A DNA stretch of 64,000 bases from Alphaproteobacteria bacterium (lineage in GTDB: Bacteria > Pseudomonadota > Alphaproteobacteria > UBA3830). Both the position numbers and the translations under genes were made by a program. The stretch spans positions 29,459 through 93,458 of the forward strand of contig JAGCFW010000008.1 of assembly GCA_017649895.1 (NCBI GenBank), given 5' to 3'. The notes beneath the pieces were generated by a model. That model was not told the origin of the DNA and searched no databases. It worked only from the letters and a program-made list of their open reading frames with translations. Positions 1 to 8,349 of the stretch are shown here, in pieces (position 1 is the first letter of the stretch; every line of letters starts with the position of its first letter).

Positions 1-690
1 CCTGAAATCGTAGACCTCGCTAACTGTTTGAAAAAAATGGGAGCTAAGATTGAAGGAGAAGGCACCTCGGAAATCAGGGTGGTCGGAGTTCCTCGTCTGC
101 ATCATGCCGAACACTCGGTGTTGGTGGATCGTATCGAGGCCGGAACTTATGCGGTTGCTGCGGCGATTACCAAAGGACAGGTGGATTTGATCGGCGGAAA
201 TTTCAGAAAGTTGCTACCGACTTTTATCGAAAAAATGGAGGAGTGTTCTCTGATATTTGAGGATATTCCAAATGGTATTCGAGCAAAATCCGCCGGAGAA
301 ATTCGACCGATTGATTTTCAGACCGAGCCTTTTCCGGGATTTCCGACAGATTTGCAAGCGCAAACCATGGCATTGCTGTGCTTGGCAAGCGGAAAATCGG
401 TTATAGATGAAAAAATTTGGGAAAATCGGTTCATGCATGTTGCTGAGTTGGCTCGAATGGGAGCGGATATCTCGGTTTCCGGATCGCAAGCGACGGTTTG
501 CGGAGTTGATCATTTAGTCGGCGCTCCGGTAATGGCGACGGATTTGAGAGCTTCATTCAGTTTGGTTTTAGCGGGGCTTGCGGCAAAAGGAGAAACTCTC
601 GTAGATAGGGTGTATCATTTAAACAGAGGTTATTGTTGCGCAGAAAAGAAATTAGCGGATTGTGGTGTAAGGGTTGATAGAATAAAGTAG
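1..690 (+). CDS. murA: UDP-N-acetylglucosamine 1-carboxyvinyltransferase, C-terminal part (MurA)
   Basis: Catalyses the first committed step of peptidoglycan synthesis in the cytoplasm, transferring enolpyruvate from PEP to UDP-GlcNAc. The reading frame is already open at base 1 (it begins [17 protein letters not shown]), so the gene starts outside the window and only about the last 229 residues are present. Segments typical of the family are visible: EIVDLAN..KMGAKI, the RIEAGTY stretch, [12 protein letters not shown] near the middle and [19 protein letters not shown] near the end. The stop at 688-690 is followed after 9 bases by the trxA ribosome-binding site, so the two are probably co-transcribed. 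Identification is confident; the N-terminal half, including the active-site Cys loop, cannot be seen. Confidence 0.95.
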   Translation, partial: PEIVDLANCLKKMGAKIEGEGTSEIRVVGVPRLHHAEHSVLVDRIEAGTYAVAAAITKGQVDLIGGNFRKLLPTFIEKMEECSLIFEDIPNGIRAKSAGEIRPIDFQTEPFPGFPTDLQAQTMALLCLASGKSVIDEKIWENRFMHVAELARMGADISVSGSQATVCGVDHLVGAPVMATDLRASFSLVLAGLAAKGETLVDRVYHLNRGYCCAEKKLADCGVRVDRIK

Positions 691-705
691 AAAGAGGAGT
701 TGGCT

Positions 706-1011
706 ATGTTGCATACAGATGAAACGAACTTTCAGGAAAATGTTTTAGATAAGGACTTTGCGGTCGTGGATTTTTCCGCCGAGTGGTGCGGTCCGTGTAG
801 AATGATTGGTCCGTTTTTGGAATCGATTGAAAAGCAACTGGGGATCGAAATCATGCAGGTCAATATCGATGAGTCCCCGAATGTTTCCGCCAAATACGAA
901 GTGATGAGTATTCCGACCGTCATGATATTCAAGAAGGGCGAAAAAGTCGCGGAAAACATTGGTGCCGCGTCAAAAGCTCGACTTACCGAGTGGATCAAAA
1001 GCCATCAGTAA
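706..1011 (+). CDS. trxA: Thioredoxin (TrxA)
   Basis: Small cytoplasmic disulfide reductase of 101 residues, the normal thioredoxin length. The active site is intact (SAEWCGPCRMIGP), and the cis-proline loop MSIPTVMIFKKGE is present. A TTG at 700 is also in frame, but the strong Shine-Dalgarno AGAGGAG at 693-699 abuts it with no spacer, whereas ATG 706 has a normal spacing, so ATG 706 is chosen. It sits between murA and rsmG on the same strand with gaps under 20 bases. trxA near the addAB genes is a familiar alphaproteobacterial arrangement, and addB lies one gene downstream here. Confidence 0.94.
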   Translation: MLHTDETNFQENVLDKDFAVVDFSAEWCGPCRMIGPFLESIEKQLGIEIMQVNIDESPNVSAKYEVMSIPTVMIFKKGEKVAENIGAASKARLTEWIKSHQ

Positions 1012-1017
1012 TTCAGG

Positions 1018-1686
1018 ATGTTTCACGTGGAACAATTTACAAACCATCAAAAAATGTTTCACGTGGAACACTTGCCGAAAGATATCCGAAATAATCTGGA
1101 AATTTATAAAAATCTTTTATTAAAATGGCAGAAAGCAATTAATTTGGTTTCACGTGGAACATTGAACAACATTTGGGCAAGGCATATTGAGGATAGTTTG
1201 CAATTGATTCCTTTTTTAAGAGGCAGAACGGTTCTGGACGTCGGCTCGGGAGGCGGTTTCCCGGGAATGGTACTCGCCATCGTCAGTAAAAACATCGAAT
1301 TCTTGAACCAGTTTGGAATTAACGAAAGTTTCGATGTGACCTGCGTGGATTCGGATCAAAGAAAAATGACCTTCTTATCGGAAGTCGCCCGACAGACTTC
1401 AGCAAAGGTTGAGCTTGTTCTAAATCGTATAGAAAATGTCGATGGCAAATTCGATACTCTCACTGCCAGAGGGTTCGCTGAATTGAAAGTTTTGATCGGA
1501 TTTGCGAAAAAATATTCGAATTACGGCGTATTTTTAAAAGGGAAAAAGGTCGAGCAGGAAATCGAAGATGCCTCGAAATTTTTTCGGTTTGACTATGAAA
1601 TTTTTAACAGCGTAACCGACGAATCCGGACGCATTATTTTGGTGTACAATATAGAAGATGTCGAAAATCTACAACATTCCGCTTGA
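1018..1686 (+). CDS. rsmG: 16S rRNA (guanine-527-N7)-methyltransferase RsmG (GidB)
   Basis: SAM-dependent methyltransferase acting on 16S rRNA. The SAM-binding motif VLDVGSGGGFPGMVLAI and the family segments LLKWQKAINLVSR and ARHIEDSL are present, as is TARGFAELKVLI. Length of 222 residues is normal if translation begins at ATG 1018; ATG 1054 would give 210 residues and fits the family start equally well, and neither has a clear ribosome-binding site. The 5' end is unusual: it contains three parS-like palindromes, so the N-terminus reads MFHVEQ..KMFHVEH. The 3' end overlaps addB by 29 bases. In many bacteria rsmG is directly followed by parA-parB; here those lie about 11 kb away. Confidence 0.93.
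   Translation: MFHVEQFTNHQKMFHVEHLPKDIRNNLEIYKNLLLKWQKAINLVSRGTLNNIWARHIEDSLQLIPFLRGRTVLDVGSGGGFPGMVLAIVSKNIEFLNQFGINESFDVTCVDSDQRKMTFLSEVARQTSAKVELVLNRIENVDGKFDTLTARGFAELKVLIGFAKKYSNYGVFLKGKKVEQEIEDASKFFRFDYEIFNSVTDESGRIILVYNIEDVENLQHSA
1019..1034. promoter_or_regulatory. parS-like centromere site 1
   Basis: The 16-mer TGTTTCACGTGGAACA fits the known ParB-binding parS pattern TGTTNCACGTGNAACA exactly. It overlaps the proposed rsmG start codon. ParB encoded at 13409-14296 is the expected ligand. Confidence 0.9.
1055..1070. promoter_or_regulatory. parS-like centromere site 2
   Basis: A second exact copy of TGTTTCACGTGGAACA, 36 bases after the first and in the same reading frame of rsmG, encoding a second FHVE segment. 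Confidence 0.9.
1146..1161. promoter_or_regulatory. parS-like centromere site 3 (one mismatch)
   Basis: GGTTTCACGTGGAACA differs from the other two sites only at the first base. It lies within rsmG codons, preserved despite coding for a different segment (SRGT). Confidence 0.8.
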
Positions 1687-4294
1687 GTGCAATTTTTTTC
1701 AAGAGCTCGCCAAAATTATATCGGCGGAAATTAATGTAACAAAGATTTTCCTGCCAAATAATCGAAGTTGTCGAGCATTTAAGCGCGAAATCTCCAAATT
1801 TAACTGCATTGCGCCCGAGATAATTTCGATCTCCGACATTTTAAATTTCCCTGACATAAATTTTCTTCTGTTAAAATTTTTGCGCGACAACACTTATTCC
1901 GTTCCGTTCAGTACACTGTTTGACCTGTCCGAGAGCTTGTCTTCGCTGATACGAAATTTAATTTTCAACCGAGCTGATTATCGAAAATTGATGGTTCCCG
2001 AAAAATTTAACGACAGCTGGAAGAGTACTTTGTTTATTTTGGATAAAATTCTAGAAAATTCTGAAATTTCAGAGTTCAAAAACAATCTCGAAACGAAGCT
2101 AAACGACTTTTTTTCGTCGCTTGACGGAGAAAAAATCGTTGTCGCGGGACTGCTGGAAGAGAATTTTTACAATCGGCGACTGTATTTACAAGCCTTGGAT
2201 TCCGGATTAATCGTGGTCAGTGGTTTAGAAAATGAAGACGGAGATAATTTCAAAAAAATCAATCACTTGTTTAAAGATAAGTGGACTCAGTTGGAAATCA
2301 AAAATGTCAAGGCGAAACAAAAAATTCCCGCGGACAGAAAAATTATCGAGACGACGGATAATTCCGATGAGGCTCTCGCGGTTTCTTTGACGACAAGAAA
2401 AGCTCTGGCGCAAAACGAGTCTGTCCTGATCGTTTCTTCCAATCTTGCTCTGACTCAAAAAATCAAGACGGAACTGCTGAAGTGGGATATCGTTGCGGAT
2501 GACTCCTCGGGAACAGCACTGCACTGCACTTTGGTCGGGCAAATAATTTCGCAAATAATTTTCGCAATCGAACACGATTTTCAAAATGCTGATGTCATCA
2601 ATTTGTTAAAGTTCAACGATTCAATAAAAATTTCCGCTTTTGAATTGGAAGATTTTTTGCGAAAAAAGGAGTATTATCCTCAAAATTTCTTCCAAACTTT
2701 TAATATGTTTTGGCCGGAAGAGAGGGCGAATTTTTCAAAAATCGAATTTAAAGCCTCTGAGCGTACAGAAAATCTTTTCGAGGATAGAATTTATACGGAA
2801 GAAGCTCCAAACTCGCTTCTCGTTGAATCTGACGAGGAAAAATTTTCAACACTTCCGCCTAACAAGAAAAAATCTCCGTTCGAAAAGCTCGCGGAATTTG
2901 TTTTTCGCCTGAAGGAGTTTTCGAAATTTCCGGATAACGCCGACTTCAATTTTTGGCGGGAATATTTTTCGGATTTTATAAATTTGCTAAATGAGTCCGC
3001 AGCAGTAAGGTTCGCTGAAATCCTGCAACCGCAGGAATTTGAAAACATTTCGCTTACTGAATTTTGTATTTTCCTGAAAAATCACTTTTTGAACAGCTCT
3101 TTACGCGAAAATATCAGCTACACGCCCGGAGTGGTGATTCTGGGAATTCTCGAATCACAGCTTGCAGACGCGGATCAGATTATTATTTGCGGAGCGAACG
3201 AAAATTCGTGGAAATCCTCGGGTTCGAGCGATTTCTGGATGAGCGATTCGATGCTGCAACAGCTGGAAATCAACACTGTTGACGAACGCAACGAATTTTA
3301 CGCCTGCGTGTGGGAAAAATTGATCAACAAACCGAAAGTTTTGGTGACTCGTTCTGTCATGGAGAATGGCGAGCAGGCGCAGCACTACAGCCGATTAAAA
3401 AATTACGAGTTAAAACAAGATGTCATTTGCAAAAATTTGATGCGTAAAATAAAATCCCCGTCGAAATTTTCTCCCGTCAGTTTCAGCGCCCCATCTCCTG
3501 CCGTGAAATTCCGCCCGACAACTTTTTGGGTTTCGGATTTGGATTCGTTGATCAGCAATCCTTACGTTTATTATGCAAAAAAAATTCTGCGCCTGAAGGA
3601 ATTATCTCCTGTCAATTCGAGAAAAAATTTGAAGGGCAATATAATTCACAAAATTTTCGATGATTTTGTGAAAAAACGCGTTCGCGACGATAAATTTCGC
3701 TTTTTACGTGAACTTTTCGAGAAAATTTGCCGCGAAAGATTCATAAATTCGGAAAATTTCGGACTTTGGTACTTCAATGTCGACTCGATTCTGAAATTTT
3801 TTATTGATAATTTCAACGACAATTCGAAAAATTTTTCGGAAATTGAGGGAAAAATAGGTTTAGAAATTTTACGTGAAGATAAAAAAATTCAGGTGGAGAT
3901 TGCATCGAAGGCGGACCGATTGGAACTCGATTCGGATGGAAATATTTCGATTATTGATTACAAAACTGGAGAAATTCCCAGCTTAAAAAAGGTAAAGGAT
4001 GGAGAAAAAATACAACTTCCAGTTGAAAGTATAATCGCTTCAAAAAATGGGTTCAAGTTGGGAAAAACAGACGTAAAAACCATGAGTTTTTGGCAACTAA
4101 AACCCCGAGAAAAACACATAGTATATATCTCAAAAACGAGAGAAGATACGAAACTAATCTGCGAAAATGTTTTTGAAAAAATCCTAGAGATTTTGCACGA
4201 TTATTTTGCTCTTGAAACACCTTATGAAATCAATCGAGACGACAAATATAATAAAATCTATATACAACTTTCGCGTGTAAAAGAAGTCTCATAA
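1658..4294 (+). CDS. addB: Double-strand break repair protein AddB (alphaproteobacterial type)
   Basis: Partner subunit of the AddAB helicase-nuclease that resects DNA ends for RecA-mediated repair. At 878 residues it is somewhat shorter than typical alphaproteobacterial AddB. The C-terminal quarter has the RecB-family nuclease signature: GNIIHKIFDDF, then ADRLEL and IIDYKTGEIPSLKKV, which supply the catalytic Asp and Lys. The N-terminal region is a degenerate helicase-like domain (ILIVSSNLALTQKIK and related). ATG 1658 overlaps the rsmG end by 29 bases, suggesting coupling. addA, normally immediately downstream, is absent; a 579-base gap and an exported-protein gene follow instead. Confidence 0.88.
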   Translation: MSKIYNIPLECNFFQELAKIISAEINVTKIFLPNNRSCRAFKREISKFNCIAPEIISISDILNFPDINFLLLKFLRDNTYSVPFSTLFDLSESLSSLIRNLIFNRADYRKLMVPEKFNDSWKSTLFILDKILENSEISEFKNNLETKLNDFFSSLDGEKIVVAGLLEENFYNRRLYLQALDSGLIVVSGLENEDGDNFKKINHLFKDKWTQLEIKNVKAKQKIPADRKIIETTDNSDEALAVSLTTRKALAQNESVLIVSSNLALTQKIKTELLKWDIVADDSSGTALHCTLVGQIISQIIFAIEHDFQNADVINLLKFNDSIKISAFELEDFLRKKEYYPQNFFQTFNMFWPEERANFSKIEFKASERTENLFEDRIYTEEAPNSLLVESDEEKFSTLPPNKKKSPFEKLAEFVFRLKEFSKFPDNADFNFWREYFSDFINLLNESAAVRFAEILQPQEFENISLTEFCIFLKNHFLNSSLRENISYTPGVVILGILESQLADADQIIICGANENSWKSSGSSDFWMSDSMLQQLEINTVDERNEFYACVWEKLINKPKVLVTRSVMENGEQAQHYSRLKNYELKQDVICKNLMRKIKSPSKFSPVSFSAPSPAVKFRPTTFWVSDLDSLISNPYVYYAKKILRLKELSPVNSRKNLKGNIIHKIFDDFVKKRVRDDKFRFLRELFEKICRERFINSENFGLWYFNVDSILKFFIDNFNDNSKNFSEIEGKIGLEILREDKKIQVEIASKADRLELDSDGNISIIDYKTGEIPSLKKVKDGEKIQLPVESIIASKNGFKLGKTDVKTMSFWQLKPREKHIVYISKTREDTKLICENVFEKILEILHDYFALETPYEINRDDKYNKIYIQLSRVKEVS

Positions 4295-4873
4295 CAGCTT
4301 CATTTAAAATATCGGTCTCTCAACCTTGAAATTTTAAAATTCAACGAAAAATTTACCGAAATGAAGCGTTATTTGAGCCAAAAATTTCGAAAATATTTGT
4401 TTAAAATCTAAAATTTTTGAAAAAATTTATAAAAATTTAACGTTTTATTAACAAATTTCGGATATCCTTACAACAAAAGCGGAGATTGTCTGCCGAGTCT
4501 GCGCGTCGATGAGTTTTTGTAGTCAATCAATTGGGTAGTAGTGTCGAACGTATCTCTTTTTGCAGAGATGCGTGCTTGGAGTTTATGCTCCTGCACGGCC
4601 TTCGAAAAGAATACGTTAAAGAAAAAAGCATTTCTTTGTGGGTATGTGCGGAATTTTTGGCAGATATTCGTGGCGAAAGTGCGCGGATGCGTTTTTCGGG
4701 CGCGATACGCTGAGGTTTGTGTGTTCTTCGGGAATGGACAAAATCTCTCTCGCAGAGACTCGGCGAAAATGTGCTGATGTGTCTCGTTGTTGGGGATGTT
4801 CGGCAAAAGTGCTCAGAGGGTGTAGCAAGATTTATACGTCCTTTGGAATGTGCGGAAAGTAAAGGAGAATGAA
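4295..4873 (+). other. Non-coding gap with repeated short stem-loops upstream of the polyproline protein
   Basis: No convincing gene. Overlapping open frames on both strands exist but none has a ribosome-binding site or recognisable product. The left third is very AT-rich. From about 4540 there are recurring GC-richer motifs: two similar stem-loops built on TCTCT..GCAGAGA (around 4553-4568 and 4743-4757), and three variants of GGCGAAA-GTGC (about 4671, 4763 and 4801). This may be a structured leader or small RNA, or decayed coding sequence. Confidence 0.4.
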
Positions 4874-7800
4874 ATGAGAGTTATAATTTTGAACATGATT
4901 GTTTTGGGGGCGGTGTCTTGCCTTGTGGAGAATGACGTTTTTGCCGGAAATATTGACCCTAACAAACATGCAAAAGAATCTACAATATCCCAATCTGAGA
5001 ACTTATTAGGTACAGAAGACCTTTCGGATTCTTTTGACCAACTATTCTTCTTAGATGAGTCAGAAAAGAATAGTGAAAGCTTGAATAATTCTGACAGCAA
5101 AAATAAGAAAGATAATCATACTTCTTCTAATGGAAAAAAGTCCAAAAAACGCAAGAAACATCGTAAGAAAAATAAAAATAATGCTTCTTATGAAACAAAT
5201 AATTTTGCGCCTTATAATAGACAACCAACATATTCTATGGAAAATGATCTCAAAGAAAATATTAATATCCTTAATGGACTTTCTGATTCTAAATCATCCA
5301 ATGAAAGTTTTTCGAAGTCAGAGAAGAATAGTGAAGGTAATGAGAAATATAATAATAATTTGAAACAGAATTATGATTCCGAATCAAAAACAGAACAGGA
5401 TTTTTATACTCAAACAGAGGACAATCTTTCTCAATCCGAATCAGGAACAGAGAGTGGCTTGCCATCAACGCAGCCAACGCTGAACGGTAATACGAATGTA
5501 TCGACACAATCTCCGGCTCAGAAGGGAAACGCAAACGTACCACCGCCTCCGCCGCCTCCGGCTATGATGGGAAATACAAACGTACCACCGCCTCCGCCAC
5601 CTCCGGCTATGATGGGAAATACAAACGTACCACCGCCTCCGCCACCTCCGGTTATGATGGGAAATACGAATGTACCACCGCCTCCGCCACCTCCGGCTAT
5701 GATGGGAAATACGAATGTACCACCGCCTCCTGGATCTCCTGTTTCAACAGAAGTGAACGTGAGTGACCTAGTGAGAGATTTAAGAGATAAGCTGAACGAT
5801 CTTCTGGTGTCTGACGGCGTAATACAAATGGCAAATATTGTGAATTTCTATTTACAGGGCAATAAGGAGGTAATCTCTGAAGGAATTGGTGTTTCTGGTG
5901 GCGCCGCGTCTCTTTTGATTAATCGACTGAACAAGGAGCTGGAAGTTTTGGAAAAAAAGTTCGCGAGCGACCCCACCATCAAGGAATTCCGCGATTTGTT
6001 GAAATCCCTGCGAGGCCCTCTGCAAAAATTGAACAAACAGTCGTACTATGCGATTGATTCCGACAGAGGAAAATTTTTCAAAGACATATCACAGGAAATT
6101 AAAAGAATTGCTGCCTCATATTTTTCAAAATTCATGGAATCGGGCGAAAATCTGAAATCGATTCCGAATTTGATAGCTTCATTAAAAGAAGCAGATATTA
6201 TTATGGAAAGAGCTGTAGTTCTGTCCAACAGTTTCAGCAATTTAGTGGATCTATCTGAGATGCCAAGAATCGAAGAGTTTACCGAAGGAGCGACATTGGA
6301 TGCCATTGAGATTATAAGACTAAAGCGATTTTTTGCAGCAAAACTCAAGGAAGCCAATTCGGCGTCTTCGAACAGCACTGCCGAGGGAAATGCCTCGACA
6401 TCCTCAAAGCAAGTTGACGTAAAACCTTTGAGCGGCTCCATAACTTTGCCAACGGGGAACTCTGTTACCGAAAAAGTTGTCGTGGAGAAGGCGCTTCACT
6501 GTATCGAAGAAACATTAAGTGGAAACGATCAGTTATCGGTATTGGTGGATATACGAGACATCTTAAACAACAACTATACGGCAATCGTGTCGAAAGAGGA
6601 GGGGAATACTCCGCTGAACGTTATCCGTCGACTCAGTGATCGTATAAAAAACGTCGGAACCTTAGTAGGAGAGGCCGGTAAGATAGAGAAGACAAAGATA
6701 AAGACAGAGAAGGGCGAGGATAAAGAAGTAGAGAGAAACAACAACTACAGTCAATTCGGCAAAATGTTTACGGGATCGGACGATGCGTACGGAACAGCGC
6801 TAATTCCTTCAATAAATAAATGGATTAGCTCCGAAAAATTCGCTGAATTCAATGTTAACGAGATAGCTGCTGCATTTAGAGGAAAACAGCTTACCAAAGA
6901 TAAAAACGTAATCGAGGAGTATTTAAGATTACTCACCGAAGATAAGGCTTTGTGCGGTAAATCCTTTTCCAACAGTATAATAGACAAAATGAACAGCAAC
7001 GCGAAGTTTAAATCAAGTGTTTATGCTTTTGCAGCTATTCAGAGTAAACAAAAGACTGAATCAAAGATGGAAGATCATCAATTTTTGTTTGAAATAATGG
7101 CTGGCGATGGAAAGACAAAGCTCGGAACATCATCCGACCCTAACAGAGACAAAAACATGATTTCTTTTTCTGCATTAAAGAAAAATTGCGAAAAATATAT
7201 AGAGGGGATGGCCTCTATCGATAAAGATATAATAGCAATTCCGGATATATTGAAAAAAGCAGAAAGGAGTTTTTCAACAAAAATTGATAATAAGGGATTT
7301 GCAGAATACGTAAATAGCATTCTTAAAGAATATTTTGTCTTTGATAATTTTGTCACGTCTAGCGATCGAATAACCCTTGGCGTAGTTAACGCGAAAAAAG
7401 GATTGTTATCTGAGAAAGATATTCCTAACGTCGTATTTGCTTTAGCTCAAAATTGCGGTCTAGCTGTCAAGCAGCCTGCTTTGCCGTTATTCTCGACATC
7501 GAAGGATACAGATAACATTTGGGTATTCAAGATGTCACGGGACTTGTTTGAGATAATTTCCAAAACAAAAAAGGCGATTTTGGATGCACATGCTCAGATT
7601 TTTTCCGGAAAGAAGGAAATTACGGGAACAAAAATCGAAGAAATTATAAAAGAACTTGAGAATCTGGAAAAGTTGATAGGAAACGCAATATATCAAGATG
7701 AAGTACTGGAAAACGTTGTTCAGGGATTGAGTATTTCGGTTTCGAAAACAAAAGCAGATGCAAAGGAAGAAGCGGGGAGAGTTCCTGCGGAAAACATCGA

Positions 7801-8020
7801 TGAAATAAAACTCGGTAAAATTACAGATCAGGTGCAAAATTTGAGCAGATTGGCAGATGCTTTACCAAATCCGTATGCTCAAAACAACCAATCGAAGATT
7901 CAAACAATTAAGTCTGTTATCGAAGAAGTAATTTCATTGGTTAAAACTGCGTCAGATACAAAGGCAAAAGCAAAATTATCGCAGAAACCGAACCGGAGGA
8001 ACGCTGGACTCGTAAGGTGA
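4874..8020 (+). CDS. Exported protein with formin-like polyproline repeats
   Basis: Unrecognised 1048-residue protein. ATG 4874 is chosen because AAGGAG lies just upstream and the first 24 residues form a signal peptide ending in VFA. The N-terminal part is Ser/Asn/Lys-rich and low in complexity (basic stretch KSKKRKKHRKKNKNN). About residues 218-287 hold almost five copies of the 15-residue unit GNTNVPPPPPPPAMM. The long C-terminal part is predicted mostly alpha-helical. Polyproline runs of this kind occur in formins and in bacterial actin nucleators such as RickA, where they bind profilin or SH3 domains; that role here is inference, and I do not see a definite WH2 motif. A strong terminator follows. 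Confidence 0.85.
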   Translation: MRVIILNMIVLGAVSCLVENDVFAGNIDPNKHAKESTISQSENLLGTEDLSDSFDQLFFLDESEKNSESLNNSDSKNKKDNHTSSNGKKSKKRKKHRKKNKNNASYETNNFAPYNRQPTYSMENDLKENINILNGLSDSKSSNESFSKSEKNSEGNEKYNNNLKQNYDSESKTEQDFYTQTEDNLSQSESGTESGLPSTQPTLNGNTNVSTQSPAQKGNANVPPPPPPPAMMGNTNVPPPPPPPAMMGNTNVPPPPPPPVMMGNTNVPPPPPPPAMMGNTNVPPPPGSPVSTEVNVSDLVRDLRDKLNDLLVSDGVIQMANIVNFYLQGNKEVISEGIGVSGGAASLLINRLNKELEVLEKKFASDPTIKEFRDLLKSLRGPLQKLNKQSYYAIDSDRGKFFKDISQEIKRIAASYFSKFMESGENLKSIPNLIASLKEADIIMERAVVLSNSFSNLVDLSEMPRIEEFTEGATLDAIEIIRLKRFFAAKLKEANSASSNSTAEGNASTSSKQVDVKPLSGSITLPTGNSVTEKVVVEKALHCIEETLSGNDQLSVLVDIRDILNNNYTAIVSKEEGNTPLNVIRRLSDRIKNVGTLVGEAGKIEKTKIKTEKGEDKEVERNNNYSQFGKMFTGSDDAYGTALIPSINKWISSEKFAEFNVNEIAAAFRGKQLTKDKNVIEEYLRLLTEDKALCGKSFSNSIIDKMNSNAKFKSSVYAFAAIQSKQKTESKMEDHQFLFEIMAGDGKTKLGTSSDPNRDKNMISFSALKKNCEKYIEGMASIDKDIIAIPDILKKAERSFSTKIDNKGFAEYVNSILKEYFVFDNFVTSSDRITLGVVNAKKGLLSEKDIPNVVFALAQNCGLAVKQPALPLFSTSKDTDNIWVFKMSRDLFEIISKTKKAILDAHAQIFSGKKEITGTKIEEIIKELENLEKLIGNAIYQDEVLENVVQGLSISVSKTKADAKEEAGRVPAENIDEIKLGKITDQVQNLSRLADALPNPYAQNNQSKIQTIKSVIEEVISLVKTASDTKAKAKLSQKPNRRNAGLVR
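5525..5735 (+). repeat. 45-bp in-frame tandem repeat coding GNTNVPPPPPPPAMM
   Basis: Four full units and a partial fifth. Units differ mainly at third positions (for example GCC/GCA in the proline run and ACA/ACG-AAC/AAT in NTN), so the array is recent or kept homogeneous by slippage. Confidence 0.9.
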
Positions 8021-8024
8021 ACGA

Positions 8025-8065
8025 AAAACCACGCGGAATTGTGTAAATATAATCCGCGTGGTTTT
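8025..8065 (+). terminator. Rho-independent terminator of the polyproline gene
   Basis: Perfect 13-bp inverted repeat (AAAACCACGCGGA and TCCGCGTGGTTTT) starting 4 bases after the stop codon; the A-flank and T-flank would let it work in either direction. Confidence 0.85.
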
Positions 8066-8349
8066 GTGTATTAAGAATAGCGGGCGAATCAATCGGTAGA
8101 AATTGAAAAATCTTGGCAGAGCAATGTCCCAAACTGAAAATGAAACCGAGAGACTTTCTCACGAAACAAATGAACGCAAAGTTGCTCGATACCTAAATTG
8201 ATATCCACGAAGAACAAAGTGCGTCAAAAAGCACTCGAGAGGGAAATTAAAGTCCTGCTCCGCAGTTCAATTTTCGATTACCGCATCAACACCGGTAACA
8301 CGTGTTCAAAACCCTCTCAAAAAAATCTCCGCCCCGGAATGAGCCGAAT
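8066..8349. other. Intergenic stretch, nothing recognised
   Basis: Lies between the terminator of the polyproline gene and the end of the convergent gene at 8350. No RNA gene, repeat or supported coding region was seen. Confidence 0.5.

Noticed and set aside
4468..4862. Small proteins on either strand in the addB downstream gap
   Set aside because: Several overlapping frames are open at once, none has a ribosome-binding site or plausible composition.
4295..4873. RNase P RNA, tmRNA, 6S RNA or a tRNA in the gap
   Set aside because: None of the conserved core sequences of these RNAs was found.
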